Assembly: GCA_036000965.1 (NCBI GenBank)
Contig: DASYUT010000109.1
Coordinates: 1 to 45,796 of the forward strand
Origin: Actinomycetes bacterium
GTDB taxonomy: Bacteria > Actinomycetota > CALGFH01
Length of the DNA: 45,796 nucleotides
Reading direction: 5' to 3'
Under the pieces are notes generated by a model. It did not search any database. It had not been told where the DNA came from and saw only the letters and a list, made by a program, of their open reading frames with translations. Shown piece by piece: positions 14,138-20,710 of the stretch. The position numbers and the translations under genes were made by a program. Within the stretch, counting starts at the first letter, position 1. Every line of letters begins with the position of its first letter.

Positions 14138-14509
14138 ATGCCTGCCGAGATCGGGGCCATCGTCCCGGGCACGGTCGTTCGCCTCGCCCCCTACGGTGCA
14201 TTCATCAAGCTCGAGACGGGCGAGACGGGTCTCGTCCACATCTCCGAGATCGACCGCAACTACGTCCGCTCGGTCGAAGAGCACCTGCGCATCGACGACC
14301 CGGTGGTCGTCAAGGTCGTCGGGATGAAGGACGACGGCAAGATCGACCTGTCGATCAAGCAGGCCGCCCCCGACTGGCAGCCCGAGGTCTCCCGGCCCCG
14401 GCGGGCGGCCAAGGACCCCGAGTTCGAGCAGAAGCTCAAGCGGTTCATGCGCTCGAGCGAGGAGCGGCTGGTCGACGTCAAGCGGCAGCGCGAGGGCCGG
14501 CGCGGCTAG
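14138..14509 (+). CDS. S1-domain RNA-binding protein (YabR-like)
   Basis: The 123-residue protein is one S1 OB-fold (IGAIVPGTVVRLAPYGAFIKL, GLVHISEID, VVVKVVGMKDDGKIDLSIK, about residues 4-73) plus a basic C-terminal helix region (FEQKLKRFMRSSEERLVDVKRQREGRR). Single-S1 proteins of this kind bind RNA or ribosomes. In Firmicutes the same gene (yabR) also follows divIC, supporting the family call. The ATG at 14138 begins at the usual family N-terminus, but GAAGGAG (14117-14123) is 14 bases away. GTG 14123 would be 5 codons longer, so the start is uncertain by a few codons. Confidence 0.85.
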   Translation: MPAEIGAIVPGTVVRLAPYGAFIKLETGETGLVHISEIDRNYVRSVEEHLRIDDPVVVKVVGMKDDGKIDLSIKQAAPDWQPEVSRPRRAAKDPEFEQKLKRFMRSSEERLVDVKRQREGRRG

Positions 14510-14516
14510 CCGGCCG

Positions 14517-15257
14517 TTGCCCCGCACGCCGAACCGGTCGCCGCGCCGGCCCGATCCGGCGGCGCCGCCCGACCCCCTGCACGCCACCTGGATACCGTCC
14601 CGGGCCGCCCAGCCGGGTGCGGACACCCGCGCCGAGCCGGGCTGGGCGGCGTCGCTCCCTGAGGCCTCGCCTGCCGAGCGCGGGCTGGTCGAAGCCCAGC
14701 TCGGCCGCGAGGCGCGCGGCTCGCTGGCGGTCGCGGCCCGCTGCCGCTACGGGCTCCCAGCGGTCGTGCGCACCGCCCCTCGCCTCCCCGACGGCACGCC
14801 GTTCCCCACCCTGTACTGGCTGACCTGCCCGGCCGCCAGGGTCGCGGTGGGCCGGCTGGAGGCGGCGGGCTGGAACGCCCTTCTCTCCGAGCGGGTCGCG
14901 GACGAGCCCGACCTGGCCCGGGCCCATGCCGACGCGCACGCGGGCTACCTCGCCCAGCGCGACGCCCTCGGCCGGCTGCCCGGCGACCCGGGGGTCGGCG
15001 GCCTTCCCGGCCGGGTCAAGTGCCTTCACGTCCTGTACGCCCACGAGGTGGCCACCGGGTCCGACCCGGTCGGCCGCATCGTGCGGCGGGCCGTCGACCC
15101 CGTCGACTGCCCCGGCCCGTGCGTGGACCCGTCCCGCGCCGCCACCCCGGCCGCCGAGCCGTCGTATCCTTCCCGCGCCGCCATGCCGGCCGCCGAGCTC
15201 GCGGACCCTGCCGCGCCGCCACGCCGGCGCCGGCCGCCTGGCCCCCGGGCGGGCTGA
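14517..15257 (+). CDS. DUF501 domain protein
   Basis: The 246-residue product has the DUF501 core at about 50-205. Its marks are RYGLPAVVRTAP, FPTLYWLTCPA, VGRLEAAGWN, YLAQRDALGRLPG, GVGGLPGRVKCLHVLYAHEVA and DPVGRIV. The function is unknown, but the gene is conserved between ftsB and ppx in actinobacteria. Both ends are longer than usual: a Pro/Arg-rich N-terminus and a C-terminal tail. The tail contains a 28-bp direct repeat (15132-15159 and 15171-15198, period 39 bp, in frame) encoding PSRAATPAAE and PSRAAMPAAE. The start is TTG, 7 bp after the S1 gene stop. The first 30 codons look compositionally weak, so a later start cannot be excluded. Confidence 0.82.
   Translation: MPRTPNRSPRRPDPAAPPDPLHATWIPSRAAQPGADTRAEPGWAASLPEASPAERGLVEAQLGREARGSLAVAARCRYGLPAVVRTAPRLPDGTPFPTLYWLTCPAARVAVGRLEAAGWNALLSERVADEPDLARAHADAHAGYLAQRDALGRLPGDPGVGGLPGRVKCLHVLYAHEVATGSDPVGRIVRRAVDPVDCPGPCVDPSRAATPAAEPSYPSRAAMPAAELADPAAPPRRRRPPGPRAG
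15132..15198 (+). repeat. in-frame 28-bp direct repeat in the 3' end of the DUF501 gene
   Basis: Copies at 15132-15159 and 15171-15198 differ at two bases. The period is 39 bp, thirteen codons, so the tail of the protein is duplicated without a frameshift. Confidence 0.7.
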
Positions 15258-15264
15258 GGTCGCC

Positions 15265-16278
15265 GTGCGTCTGGCCGCCGTCGACGTCGGGACCAACTCC
15301 ACCCGCCTGCTCGTCGCCGACGTCGCCGGTGGCCGCATCGTGGCCGAGCCCGCCCGCGAGATGGTCATCACCCGGCTCGGCCGGGGCGTCGACCGTACCC
15401 GCCGCTTCGACCCGGGCGCGCTGGCCAGGACCCTGGAGGTGCTCGGCGGCTACGCCGCCACCTGCGACCGGCTCGGCGTCGAGGCGGTCCGCGTGGTCGC
15501 CACCAGCGCCACCCGCGACGCCCGCAACCGGGAGGAGCTCGCCGCCGGGGTGCGCCAGCGCCTCGGCGTGGCGCCCGAGGTCCTCACCGGCGACCAGGAG
15601 GCGGTGGCCACGTTCGCCGGCGTCACCGGAGCACTGGCCGGGCCCGGCGCCGGCCGTACCCTCGTGGTCGACATCGGCGGCGGCTCGACCGAGTTCATCA
15701 TCGGGGGCCGGCCGGCGCCGGGCCCGGTCACCACGACCCCAGCGTCACCCGGCCTGGTGCTCTCCCCGCCACCTGCGGTCCCGGCCTCGTCCGGGGCGCC
15801 CGGAGTCCCCGACGCGATGATCTCGCTCGACATCGGCTGCGTCCGCCTCACCGAGCGCCACCTCCACACCGACCCGCCCACCCCCGAGGAGCTGGCCTGC
15901 CTGCGCGCTGACGCGCGCGTCCACCTCGACCGGGTGCCTGCCGTGCTCGACCCGGCGTCCGCCGACCGGGTGGTCGGGGTCGCCGGCACGGTCACCACGG
16001 TCGCCGCCATCGCGCTCGGCCTGGACCGCTACGACCCGGCTCGGATCCACCTGGCCACCGTGGACACAGCCCAGGTCGCCGCCACCGCCGACATGCTCTG
16101 CGCGATGACGGTAGCCGAGCGGGCGGCGCTGCCGGTCATGGCCGCCGGGCGCGAGGACGTCATCGCCGCCGGTGCGCTGCTGCTCGCCGAGGCCTGTAAA
16201 TTGTTCGGATTCATGCAAATCATGCCGAGCGAAACGGATATCCTGGACGGCGTGCTCCTCGGGTTAGCAGGATGCTGA
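15265..16278 (+). CDS. Ppx/GppA exopolyphosphatase-family protein
   Basis: The 337-residue protein has the ASKHA fold of Ppx/GppA phosphatases, which hydrolyse polyphosphate or pppGpp. Visible are the phosphate-1 loop AAVDVGTNSTRLLVADV, VVATSATRDARNREE, the phosphate-2 loop LVVDIGGGSTEFIIG, the LDIGCVRLTERHL strand, GVAGTVTTVAAIAL and GREDVIAAGALLL. An insertion of about 35 Pro/Ala/Ser-rich residues separates GGGSTEFIIG from SLDIGCVRL, where relatives normally have a short turn. GTG 15265 has GAGG 5 bases upstream and follows the DUF501 stop by 7 bp. At about 300-340 residues this is the short actinobacterial form without the C-terminal HD domain. Confidence 0.9.
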   Translation: MRLAAVDVGTNSTRLLVADVAGGRIVAEPAREMVITRLGRGVDRTRRFDPGALARTLEVLGGYAATCDRLGVEAVRVVATSATRDARNREELAAGVRQRLGVAPEVLTGDQEAVATFAGVTGALAGPGAGRTLVVDIGGGSTEFIIGGRPAPGPVTTTPASPGLVLSPPPAVPASSGAPGVPDAMISLDIGCVRLTERHLHTDPPTPEELACLRADARVHLDRVPAVLDPASADRVVGVAGTVTTVAAIALGLDRYDPARIHLATVDTAQVAATADMLCAMTVAERAALPVMAAGREDVIAAGALLLAEACKLFGFMQIMPSETDILDGVLLGLAGC

Positions 16279-16297
16279 CCTGGACCAGGAGGTGGAC

Positions 16298-17230
16298 GTG
16301 CGCACCGAGCGCTCGGCGACGGAGCCAGTCCGGGAACGGGCGGAGACGGAGCTCCAGCCTCGCTACCGCGTGACGGCCGTGGAGGCCATGACAGGCATCC
16401 CCGCGAGCACCCTGCGCTCCTGGGAGCGGCGCTACGGCTGGCCCCGCCCGGCCCGCACCCGGTCCGACCAGCGGCTCTACTCCGACCACGACGTGGCCGT
16501 CATCCACTTCCTGGTCCAGCGGAGGACCGAGGGCATGTCCATCGCCCAGGCCACTGGCCTGCTCGGCACGACCTCCGCGGTCGAGGAGCGCGACCCCGAC
16601 CGCATCCTCGCCGACCTGGTCGACGCCTTGCGCGCCTTCGAGGAGGCCGCCGCGGAGACGGCGTTCTTCGCCGGTGAGCGCCTGCTCGGCCTGGAGGGCG
16701 CCGTCCGGGAGCTCGTCCCCCGGGCGATCGCGACCACCGCCAGCGGCGCCGGCCCGCCGATCGCCGCCGAGCACTTCGCCTCCAACTTCCTGCGCAGGCA
16801 GGCGCTCCGCCTGCTCGACGGGCTCCCGGCAGCCCGCGGCTGCCCCCTGCTGGTCGGCTGCGGTCCCGACGAGCAGCACGAGCTGGGCGCGCTGCTGCTG
16901 ACACTGCTCCTGCGCATCCGCGGGCACCGGGTGGTCTACCTGGGCGCCCGCCTGCCCGGTTCGGCAGTCCAGCGCGCCGTGGCCGCCCTCGAGCCCTGCG
17001 GCGTCGCGATCAGCATCACCATGCCCGAGTCGCTCGAGCAGGCGGTGGCCTGGACGCGGGCCGGCGGGGGCCGGCCCGCGGGCGGCGGCCCCCGCTACTG
17101 GTGGGGCGGCCCAGCCGTCACCCAGGCGCCCGACCTCGCCAGCCGCCTGCCCGACGACGTCCTGGTCGAGCCGGCCATCGACGGTGCCGCCACGATCTCC
17201 AACGCCGTGTCCACCACCCGGCGCCGCTGA
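16298..17230 (+). CDS. MerR-family regulator with B12-binding domain (CarH/LitR-like)
   Basis: The 310-residue protein has an N-terminal MerR helix-turn-helix (YRVTAVEAMTGIPASTLRSWERRYG, 23-47, with the SDQRLYSDHDV wing). A helical domain ending in AAEHFASNF (EH at 158-159) follows, then a cobalamin-binding Rossmann domain with E-x-H-x-x-G in DEQHELGALL (E192, H194, G197). In CarH these groups bind adenosylcobalamin and make it a light sensor. CarH has a Trp ten residues before the EH; here that place is Ala, so the upper-ligand pocket differs. GTG 16298 has AGGAGG 5 bases upstream; GTG 16292 overlaps the ribosome site. It is 19 bp after ppx. No carotenoid or B12 genes are in the window, so targets are unknown. 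Confidence 0.88.
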   Translation: MRTERSATEPVRERAETELQPRYRVTAVEAMTGIPASTLRSWERRYGWPRPARTRSDQRLYSDHDVAVIHFLVQRRTEGMSIAQATGLLGTTSAVEERDPDRILADLVDALRAFEEAAAETAFFAGERLLGLEGAVRELVPRAIATTASGAGPPIAAEHFASNFLRRQALRLLDGLPAARGCPLLVGCGPDEQHELGALLLTLLLRIRGHRVVYLGARLPGSAVQRAVAALEPCGVAISITMPESLEQAVAWTRAGGGRPAGGGPRYWWGGPAVTQAPDLASRLPDDVLVEPAIDGAATISNAVSTTRRR

Positions 17231-17258
17231 GTCTGCCTCGCCGTGCCGGGGAGCTGGC

Positions 17259-17367
17259 TCACGAAGCGGTCAGCGGCGGGCTCGGCCTCCAGGGCCCGAC
17301 CGCGACCGCCGACCCGAGGGTGTTTGGAGATCACGAAGCGGGTCAGCGGCGGGGCTCGGCCTCCAGG
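17259..17367. repeat. duplicated 3' end of greA in the spacer
   Basis: The greA C-terminal codons, stop and flank (17331-17367) recur almost exactly at 17259-17293, with two single-base differences in G runs. The period is 72 bp. The spacer copy lies downstream of the stop in the direction of greA transcription. Confidence 0.75.
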
Positions 17368-17828
17368 AGCTTCACCGGGAGCTCGCGGCCGGTCGGGGTC
17401 AGGTAGCTGAACTCCTCGCCGGGGCGGCGGCCGACGACTGCCTGGCCGAGCGGCGACTGCAGGCTGAGCACGTCCATGCCCTCGATCGCCTCCTCGCGGC
17501 TGCCGAGGAAGTAGGTCTCCTCGTCACCGGCGATCTCGAGGTGGACGACCATGCCCGGCGCCACCGTGTCGGACTCGGGGGCCTCGCCGACCACCGCCGA
17601 GCGCAGGATTGCCTCGAGCTGGCGGATGCGCGCCTCCATCATCCCCTGCTCGTTCTTTGCGGCGTCGTAGTCGGCGTTCTCCCGGATGTCACCGTGTTCC
17701 CGCGCCACGCCGATGACCTGGGCGATGCGCTCCCGCCCCTCGGTCTTCAGCGTCTCGAGCTCGGCCGCAAGGCGGTCGTACGCCTCCTGGGTCAGGTAGG
17801 TGGCGCGTTCGCTGGTTGGCTGGGACAC
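17343..17828 (-). CDS. greA: transcription elongation factor GreA
   Basis: The 161-residue factor rescues backtracked RNA polymerase by stimulating transcript cleavage. The N-terminal coiled coil holds YLTQEAYDRLAAELETLK and the acidic tip region GDIRENADYDAAKNEQG, whose acidic residues reach the polymerase active site. The C-terminal FKBP-like domain has GMVVHLEI, YFLGSREEA and SPLGQAVVGRRPGEEFSY. GTG 17828 is supported by AAGGAGG 9 bases upstream. Mycobacteria also have greA near mca and the transsulfuration genes. It is convergent with the MerR gene. Confidence 0.95.
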   Translation of the reverse strand: MSQPTSERATYLTQEAYDRLAAELETLKTEGRERIAQVIGVAREHGDIRENADYDAAKNEQGMMEARIRQLEAILRSAVVGEAPESDTVAPGMVVHLEIAGDEETYFLGSREEAIEGMDVLSLQSPLGQAVVGRRPGEEFSYLTPTGRELPVKLLEAEPRR

Positions 17829-18089
17829 GGTAATGAACCTCCTTGGCCGGCCGGACCTCGGGTGCAGGGGCGCTCGCACGTGCCCCATGCCGGCCGTCGA
17901 TGACGTGCTACGGGACTGCCTGGGCTCCTCCGTCGGCTGCAGGGTCGCGTTCCCGCGAGCCGGCGGCCGGGCACCGCCCCCCACCCCACCTCCACACAAG
18001 TGGCCGAAGGCCCGGAAAGCGCAGAGGCGGGCATGACGCCCGCGAACGCAAACGCTACCTTGAGAAAGGTGCCCGGTGCCAGGGTCTTG

Positions 18090-18902
18090 TCATCGGCTCG
18101 CGGCGACCGGGCTTGAGCCGGTACGAGGATACCCGCGCGCGTGGGCCTCGGCAGGCGCCTGGACTCCCTCGGCCCGGGGGAGGCGGAGCTCGAACCGGGC
18201 GCCGCCCCCGGCCGCTTCCTCGGCCACGAGCAGCTCGCCCTCGTGGGCGCGGGCGAGCTGGCGGGCGATCCACAGCCCCAGCCCGATCCCGCCGGCGCGC
18301 CTGGTCGCGCCGGCGTCCAGCTGGGCGAAGCGCTCGAAGATCCGGTCCCGGTCGCCTGGCGGCACGCCCGCGCCGGCGTCGGTGACAGAGATCACCACCA
18401 GGCCGCCGGTACTGGCCGCCTCGAGCCGGATCGGGGTGCCCTCGGGCGAGTACTTGGCGGCGTTGTCGAGCAGGTTGGTGACCACCTGAGAGACCGCCTC
18501 GGGCGCGGCGCGGACGGGCAGGGGGCTCGCCCGCACGGCGATGACGATGTCGCGGTCGGGGTGGCAGAGCTGGACGGCCCGCCCGGTCTGGCGGACCAGC
18601 TCGCCTGCCTCGACCAGGGGGCGGGCCTCGACCGGGTCCGCGGCCTCCTCCTCCAGCCGGGAGGCGAGCAGGAGCTGGTCGATCAGGCGCTTGAGGCGTT
18701 CGCCCTGCCGGTTGGCGATGCTGAGGAGCTCGTCCCGCTCGGCCGGGGTCAGGTGTCGGTCGCGACCGGCGAGGGCGGTGAGAGTGCCCAGGATGGCGGT
18801 GAGGGGCGTGCGCAGCTCGTGGGAGACGATGGCGAGCAGGTCGGCTTGACCGGAACGTCCCGCTGTGCGCACATCGTCGGCGAACCAGTTCAGACCCTTC
18901 AC
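18090..18902 (-). CDS. orphan soluble sensor histidine kinase
   Basis: The 270-residue protein consists of a HisKA dimerisation/phosphoacceptor domain (LLAIVSHELRTPLTAILG, His near residue 28) and a HATPase_c domain. The ATP-binding N, G1 and G2 boxes are VTNLLDNAAKYSPEG, VTDAGAGVPPGDRDRIFERF and GGIGLGLWIAR. There is no transmembrane segment and no recognisable PAS, GAF or HAMP input domain; only about 20 residues precede HisKA. No response regulator is adjacent. It could be the kinase part of a phosphorelay taking signal from a partner, or a gene that lost its sensor part. The start is GTG; a poly-G stretch just upstream is the only ribosome-site candidate. Confidence 0.87.
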   Translation of the reverse strand: MKGLNWFADDVRTAGRSGQADLLAIVSHELRTPLTAILGTLTALAGRDRHLTPAERDELLSIANRQGERLKRLIDQLLLASRLEEEAADPVEARPLVEAGELVRQTGRAVQLCHPDRDIVIAVRASPLPVRAAPEAVSQVVTNLLDNAAKYSPEGTPIRLEAASTGGLVVISVTDAGAGVPPGDRDRIFERFAQLDAGATRRAGGIGLGLWIARQLARAHEGELLVAEEAAGGGARFELRLPRAEGVQAPAEAHARGYPRTGSSPVAASR

Positions 18903-18925
18903 CCCCCCGAGTCGGTTCGTAGCTC

Positions 18926-18953
18926 AGTATACCTAAATAGGATCAAACGTCTA
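18926..18953 (-). promoter_or_regulatory. promoter of the histidine kinase gene in an AT-rich divergent spacer
   Basis: On the minus strand TAGACG and TATACT are separated by 16 bp. The predicted start point is about 17 nt before the GTG at 18902. The spacer 18912-18990 between two divergent genes is strikingly AT-rich for this window. Confidence 0.5.
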
Positions 18954-19000
18954 TTCCAAATAAGCCTCACCTATCTATCGAAACTCCGGATCGGAGCGAG

Positions 19001-19576
19001 ATGTTCCTGGTCGTGCTGGTCCTGACAGGTGCCCTCGCGGTGCCGCTGCTCGGGGGCCGGCTCTCCGCCCTGGCCGACGTGGAGGTGCGGCTTGGCTGGG
19101 TGCTGTTCGCGGCGCTCGCGCTCCAGGTGGTGAGCCTCTACCTGCCCGGGCTGCCGAGGGGGGCGCGGGTCGCTCTCGGGGTCGTCTCCTACCCGGTCGC
19201 GGGCGTGTTCGTGGCGGCCAACCGGCACCTGCCCGGCGTGCCGCTGGCCGCGCTCGGGGCCGCGCTGAACCTGCTTGCGATCCTCGCCAACGGCGGGGTC
19301 ATGCCGGCCTCGCTGTCGGCGCTGGCAACGGCCGGGCTGCCCGTGGACGCCTCCGGCTACCGGAACTCCGCCGCGGTCGCCGACCCGCGGCTCGCCTTCC
19401 TCGGCGACGTGTTCGCCATCCCGGCCTCCTGGCCGTTCTCCAACGTGTTCAGCGTCGGCGACGTGCTCCTCGGGCTGGGTGCCGTCTGGGGAGTGCACCG
19501 GGTCTGCGGCTCCCGCCTGGCCTCCCCGCCCCGGTTCCGCCGGCCCCGGCCGCCGTCGGCGCCCGACGGTCCCTGA
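19001..19576 (+). CDS. DUF5317 membrane protein
   Basis: The 191-residue protein has four or five hydrophobic segments (MFLVVLVLTGALAVPLL, LGWVLFAALALQVVSLYLPGL, VALGVVSYPVAGVFVAA, LAALGAALNLLAILA and a C-terminal VGDVLLGLGAVWGVHRV). Conserved DUF5317 landmarks are NGGVMPASLSAL, RLAFLGDVFAIP and FSVGDVLLGLG. The function is unknown. ATG 19001 has GGAG four bases upstream and is divergent from the histidine kinase across an AT-rich spacer. Its tail is Pro/Arg-rich. A 47-bp-period repeat starts at its stop codon. Confidence 0.8.
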   Translation: MFLVVLVLTGALAVPLLGGRLSALADVEVRLGWVLFAALALQVVSLYLPGLPRGARVALGVVSYPVAGVFVAANRHLPGVPLAALGAALNLLAILANGGVMPASLSALATAGLPVDASGYRNSAAVADPRLAFLGDVFAIPASWPFSNVFSVGDVLLGLGAVWGVHRVCGSRLASPPRFRRPRPPSAPDGP

Positions 19577-19665
19577 GCGGGCCTGGGTTGGGGATGCGCC
19601 GGGGGGCTTCGCCCAGCCCCTGAACGGGCCTGGTTGCGGGCGGCGCACCGGGGCGGGCTTCGCTA
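19572..19665 (+). repeat. imperfect 47-bp tandem repeat upstream of mca
   Basis: Two adjacent units begin CCTGAGCGGGCCTGG (19572) and CCTGAACGGGCCTGG (19619). Both end in a GGGGG/GGGCTTCGC segment. The first unit overlaps the DUF5317 stop codon. Confidence 0.65.
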
Positions 19666-19680
19666 CCCTTGCGGGCGACC

Positions 19681-19722
19681 CTGTCCTGGCTGAAGGAGCT
19701 GTCCTGGCTGAAGGAGCTGTCC
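19681..19722 (+). repeat. 18-bp tandem duplication carrying the mca ribosome site
   Basis: CTGTCCTGGCTGAAGGAG is present twice in perfect tandem (19681-19698, 19699-19716), followed by the first six bases of a third copy. Each unit ends in the Shine-Dalgarno sequence GAAGGAG. The second is 10 bases before the mca GTG; the first is 28 bases before it. Confidence 0.9.
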
Positions 19723-19726
19723 AACG

Positions 19727-20605
19727 GTGCCTCGTACCCTGCTCGCCGTGCACGCCCACCCCGACGACGAGTCGTCCAAGGGCGCGGGCACCTTCGCCCG
19801 TTACGCCGACGAGGGCGTGCACACCGTGGTGGTGACCTGCACCGGCGGGGAGGCTGGGGAGATCCTCAACCCGGCCATGGACCAGCCGGGCAACCTCGAG
19901 CGCATGCCCGAGCTGCGCAGGCAGGAGCTGGCCAAGGCGCTCGAGATCCTGCGCGTGGACGCCCACTACTGGCTCGGCTACCGGGACTCCGGCATGGCCG
20001 ACACCGAGCCCAACGCCCACTCGGACGCCTTCGCCAACGCCGACCTGGGCGACGCGGTCGGGCGCCTGGTACGGATCATCCGCGCCGAGCGGCCTCAGGT
20101 GATCGTCACCTACGACGAGCGCGGCGGATACCCCCACCCCGACCACGTCCGCACCCACGAGATCTCCGTCCCGGCCTTCGAGGCAGCCGCCGACCCGGCC
20201 CGCTACCCGGACGCCGGGCCGCCCTTCCAGCCGCTGAAGCTGTACTACCACGCGACCTCCACCAAGCGGCGGCTGGAGACCATCCACACCGGCGCCATCG
20301 CCCGGGGGGTCGAGAGCCCGTACGGGGAGTGGCTCGAGCACTGGAGCGACGACGCGTGGCCCGAGCCGGTCGTCACCAGCCAGATCGACGTGTCCCGGTG
20401 GCTGGCGCAACGCCGGGACGCCCTGATCGCCCACGCCACCCAGATCGACCCGAACAGCCGCGGGTTCGCCATCCCCGACGAGGTGGTGGCCGAGGTCTAC
20501 CCGTGGGAGGACTACACCCTGGTCCGCTCGCTGGTCCCCACCGGCGACCCTGAGACCGACCTGTTCGCGGGCATCGGCCCCGACGGCGAGCCCCTGGTGG
20601 GGTAG
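19727..20605 (+). CDS. mca: mycothiol S-conjugate amidase
   Basis: The 292-residue protein is a LmbE/PIG-L zinc amidase. The zinc-binding motif LLAVHAHPDDESSKG (H11, D14) and the second motif GGYPHPDHVRTHE (H140) are intact. The C-terminal part (LKLYYHATSTKRRLETIH, ESPYGEWLEHW, HATQIDP, YTLVRSLV, ETDLFAGI) matches Mca rather than the shorter MshB deacetylase. Mca cleaves mycothiol-toxin conjugates in the cytoplasm so they can be exported as mercapturic acids. The presence of mca indicates a mycothiol-using actinobacterium. The GTG start is set by the duplicated GAAGGAG sites just upstream. The downstream transsulfuration genes would supply cysteine for mycothiol. Confidence 0.93.
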   Translation: MPRTLLAVHAHPDDESSKGAGTFARYADEGVHTVVVTCTGGEAGEILNPAMDQPGNLERMPELRRQELAKALEILRVDAHYWLGYRDSGMADTEPNAHSDAFANADLGDAVGRLVRIIRAERPQVIVTYDERGGYPHPDHVRTHEISVPAFEAAADPARYPDAGPPFQPLKLYYHATSTKRRLETIHTGAIARGVESPYGEWLEHWSDDAWPEPVVTSQIDVSRWLAQRRDALIAHATQIDPNSRGFAIPDEVVAEVYPWEDYTLVRSLVPTGDPETDLFAGIGPDGEPLVG

Positions 20606-20629
20606 GGCGGGGACGGCGTCCGCGGGGAC

Positions 20630-20635
20630 TACAAT
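20630..20635 (+). promoter_or_regulatory. -10 element upstream of the cbs gene
   Basis: TACAAT stands 75 bp before the ATG in an otherwise GC-rich spacer, which predicts a start near 20642. No convincing -35 box is visible, so this is a candidate only. Confidence 0.4.
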
Positions 20636-20710
20636 TCCGGGACCGACCGGTGCCAGGGTCTGCGGCGGCAGCCGGTCGCGGCCGGGCCCCGACGAAGGAG
20701 GACCGCTCCC

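Noticed and set aside
18912-18990. tRNA-like start (GTTCGTAGCTCAG) in the AT-rich spacer
   Set aside because: No acceptor, anticodon or T-arm pairing follows; it is better explained as a divergent promoter region.
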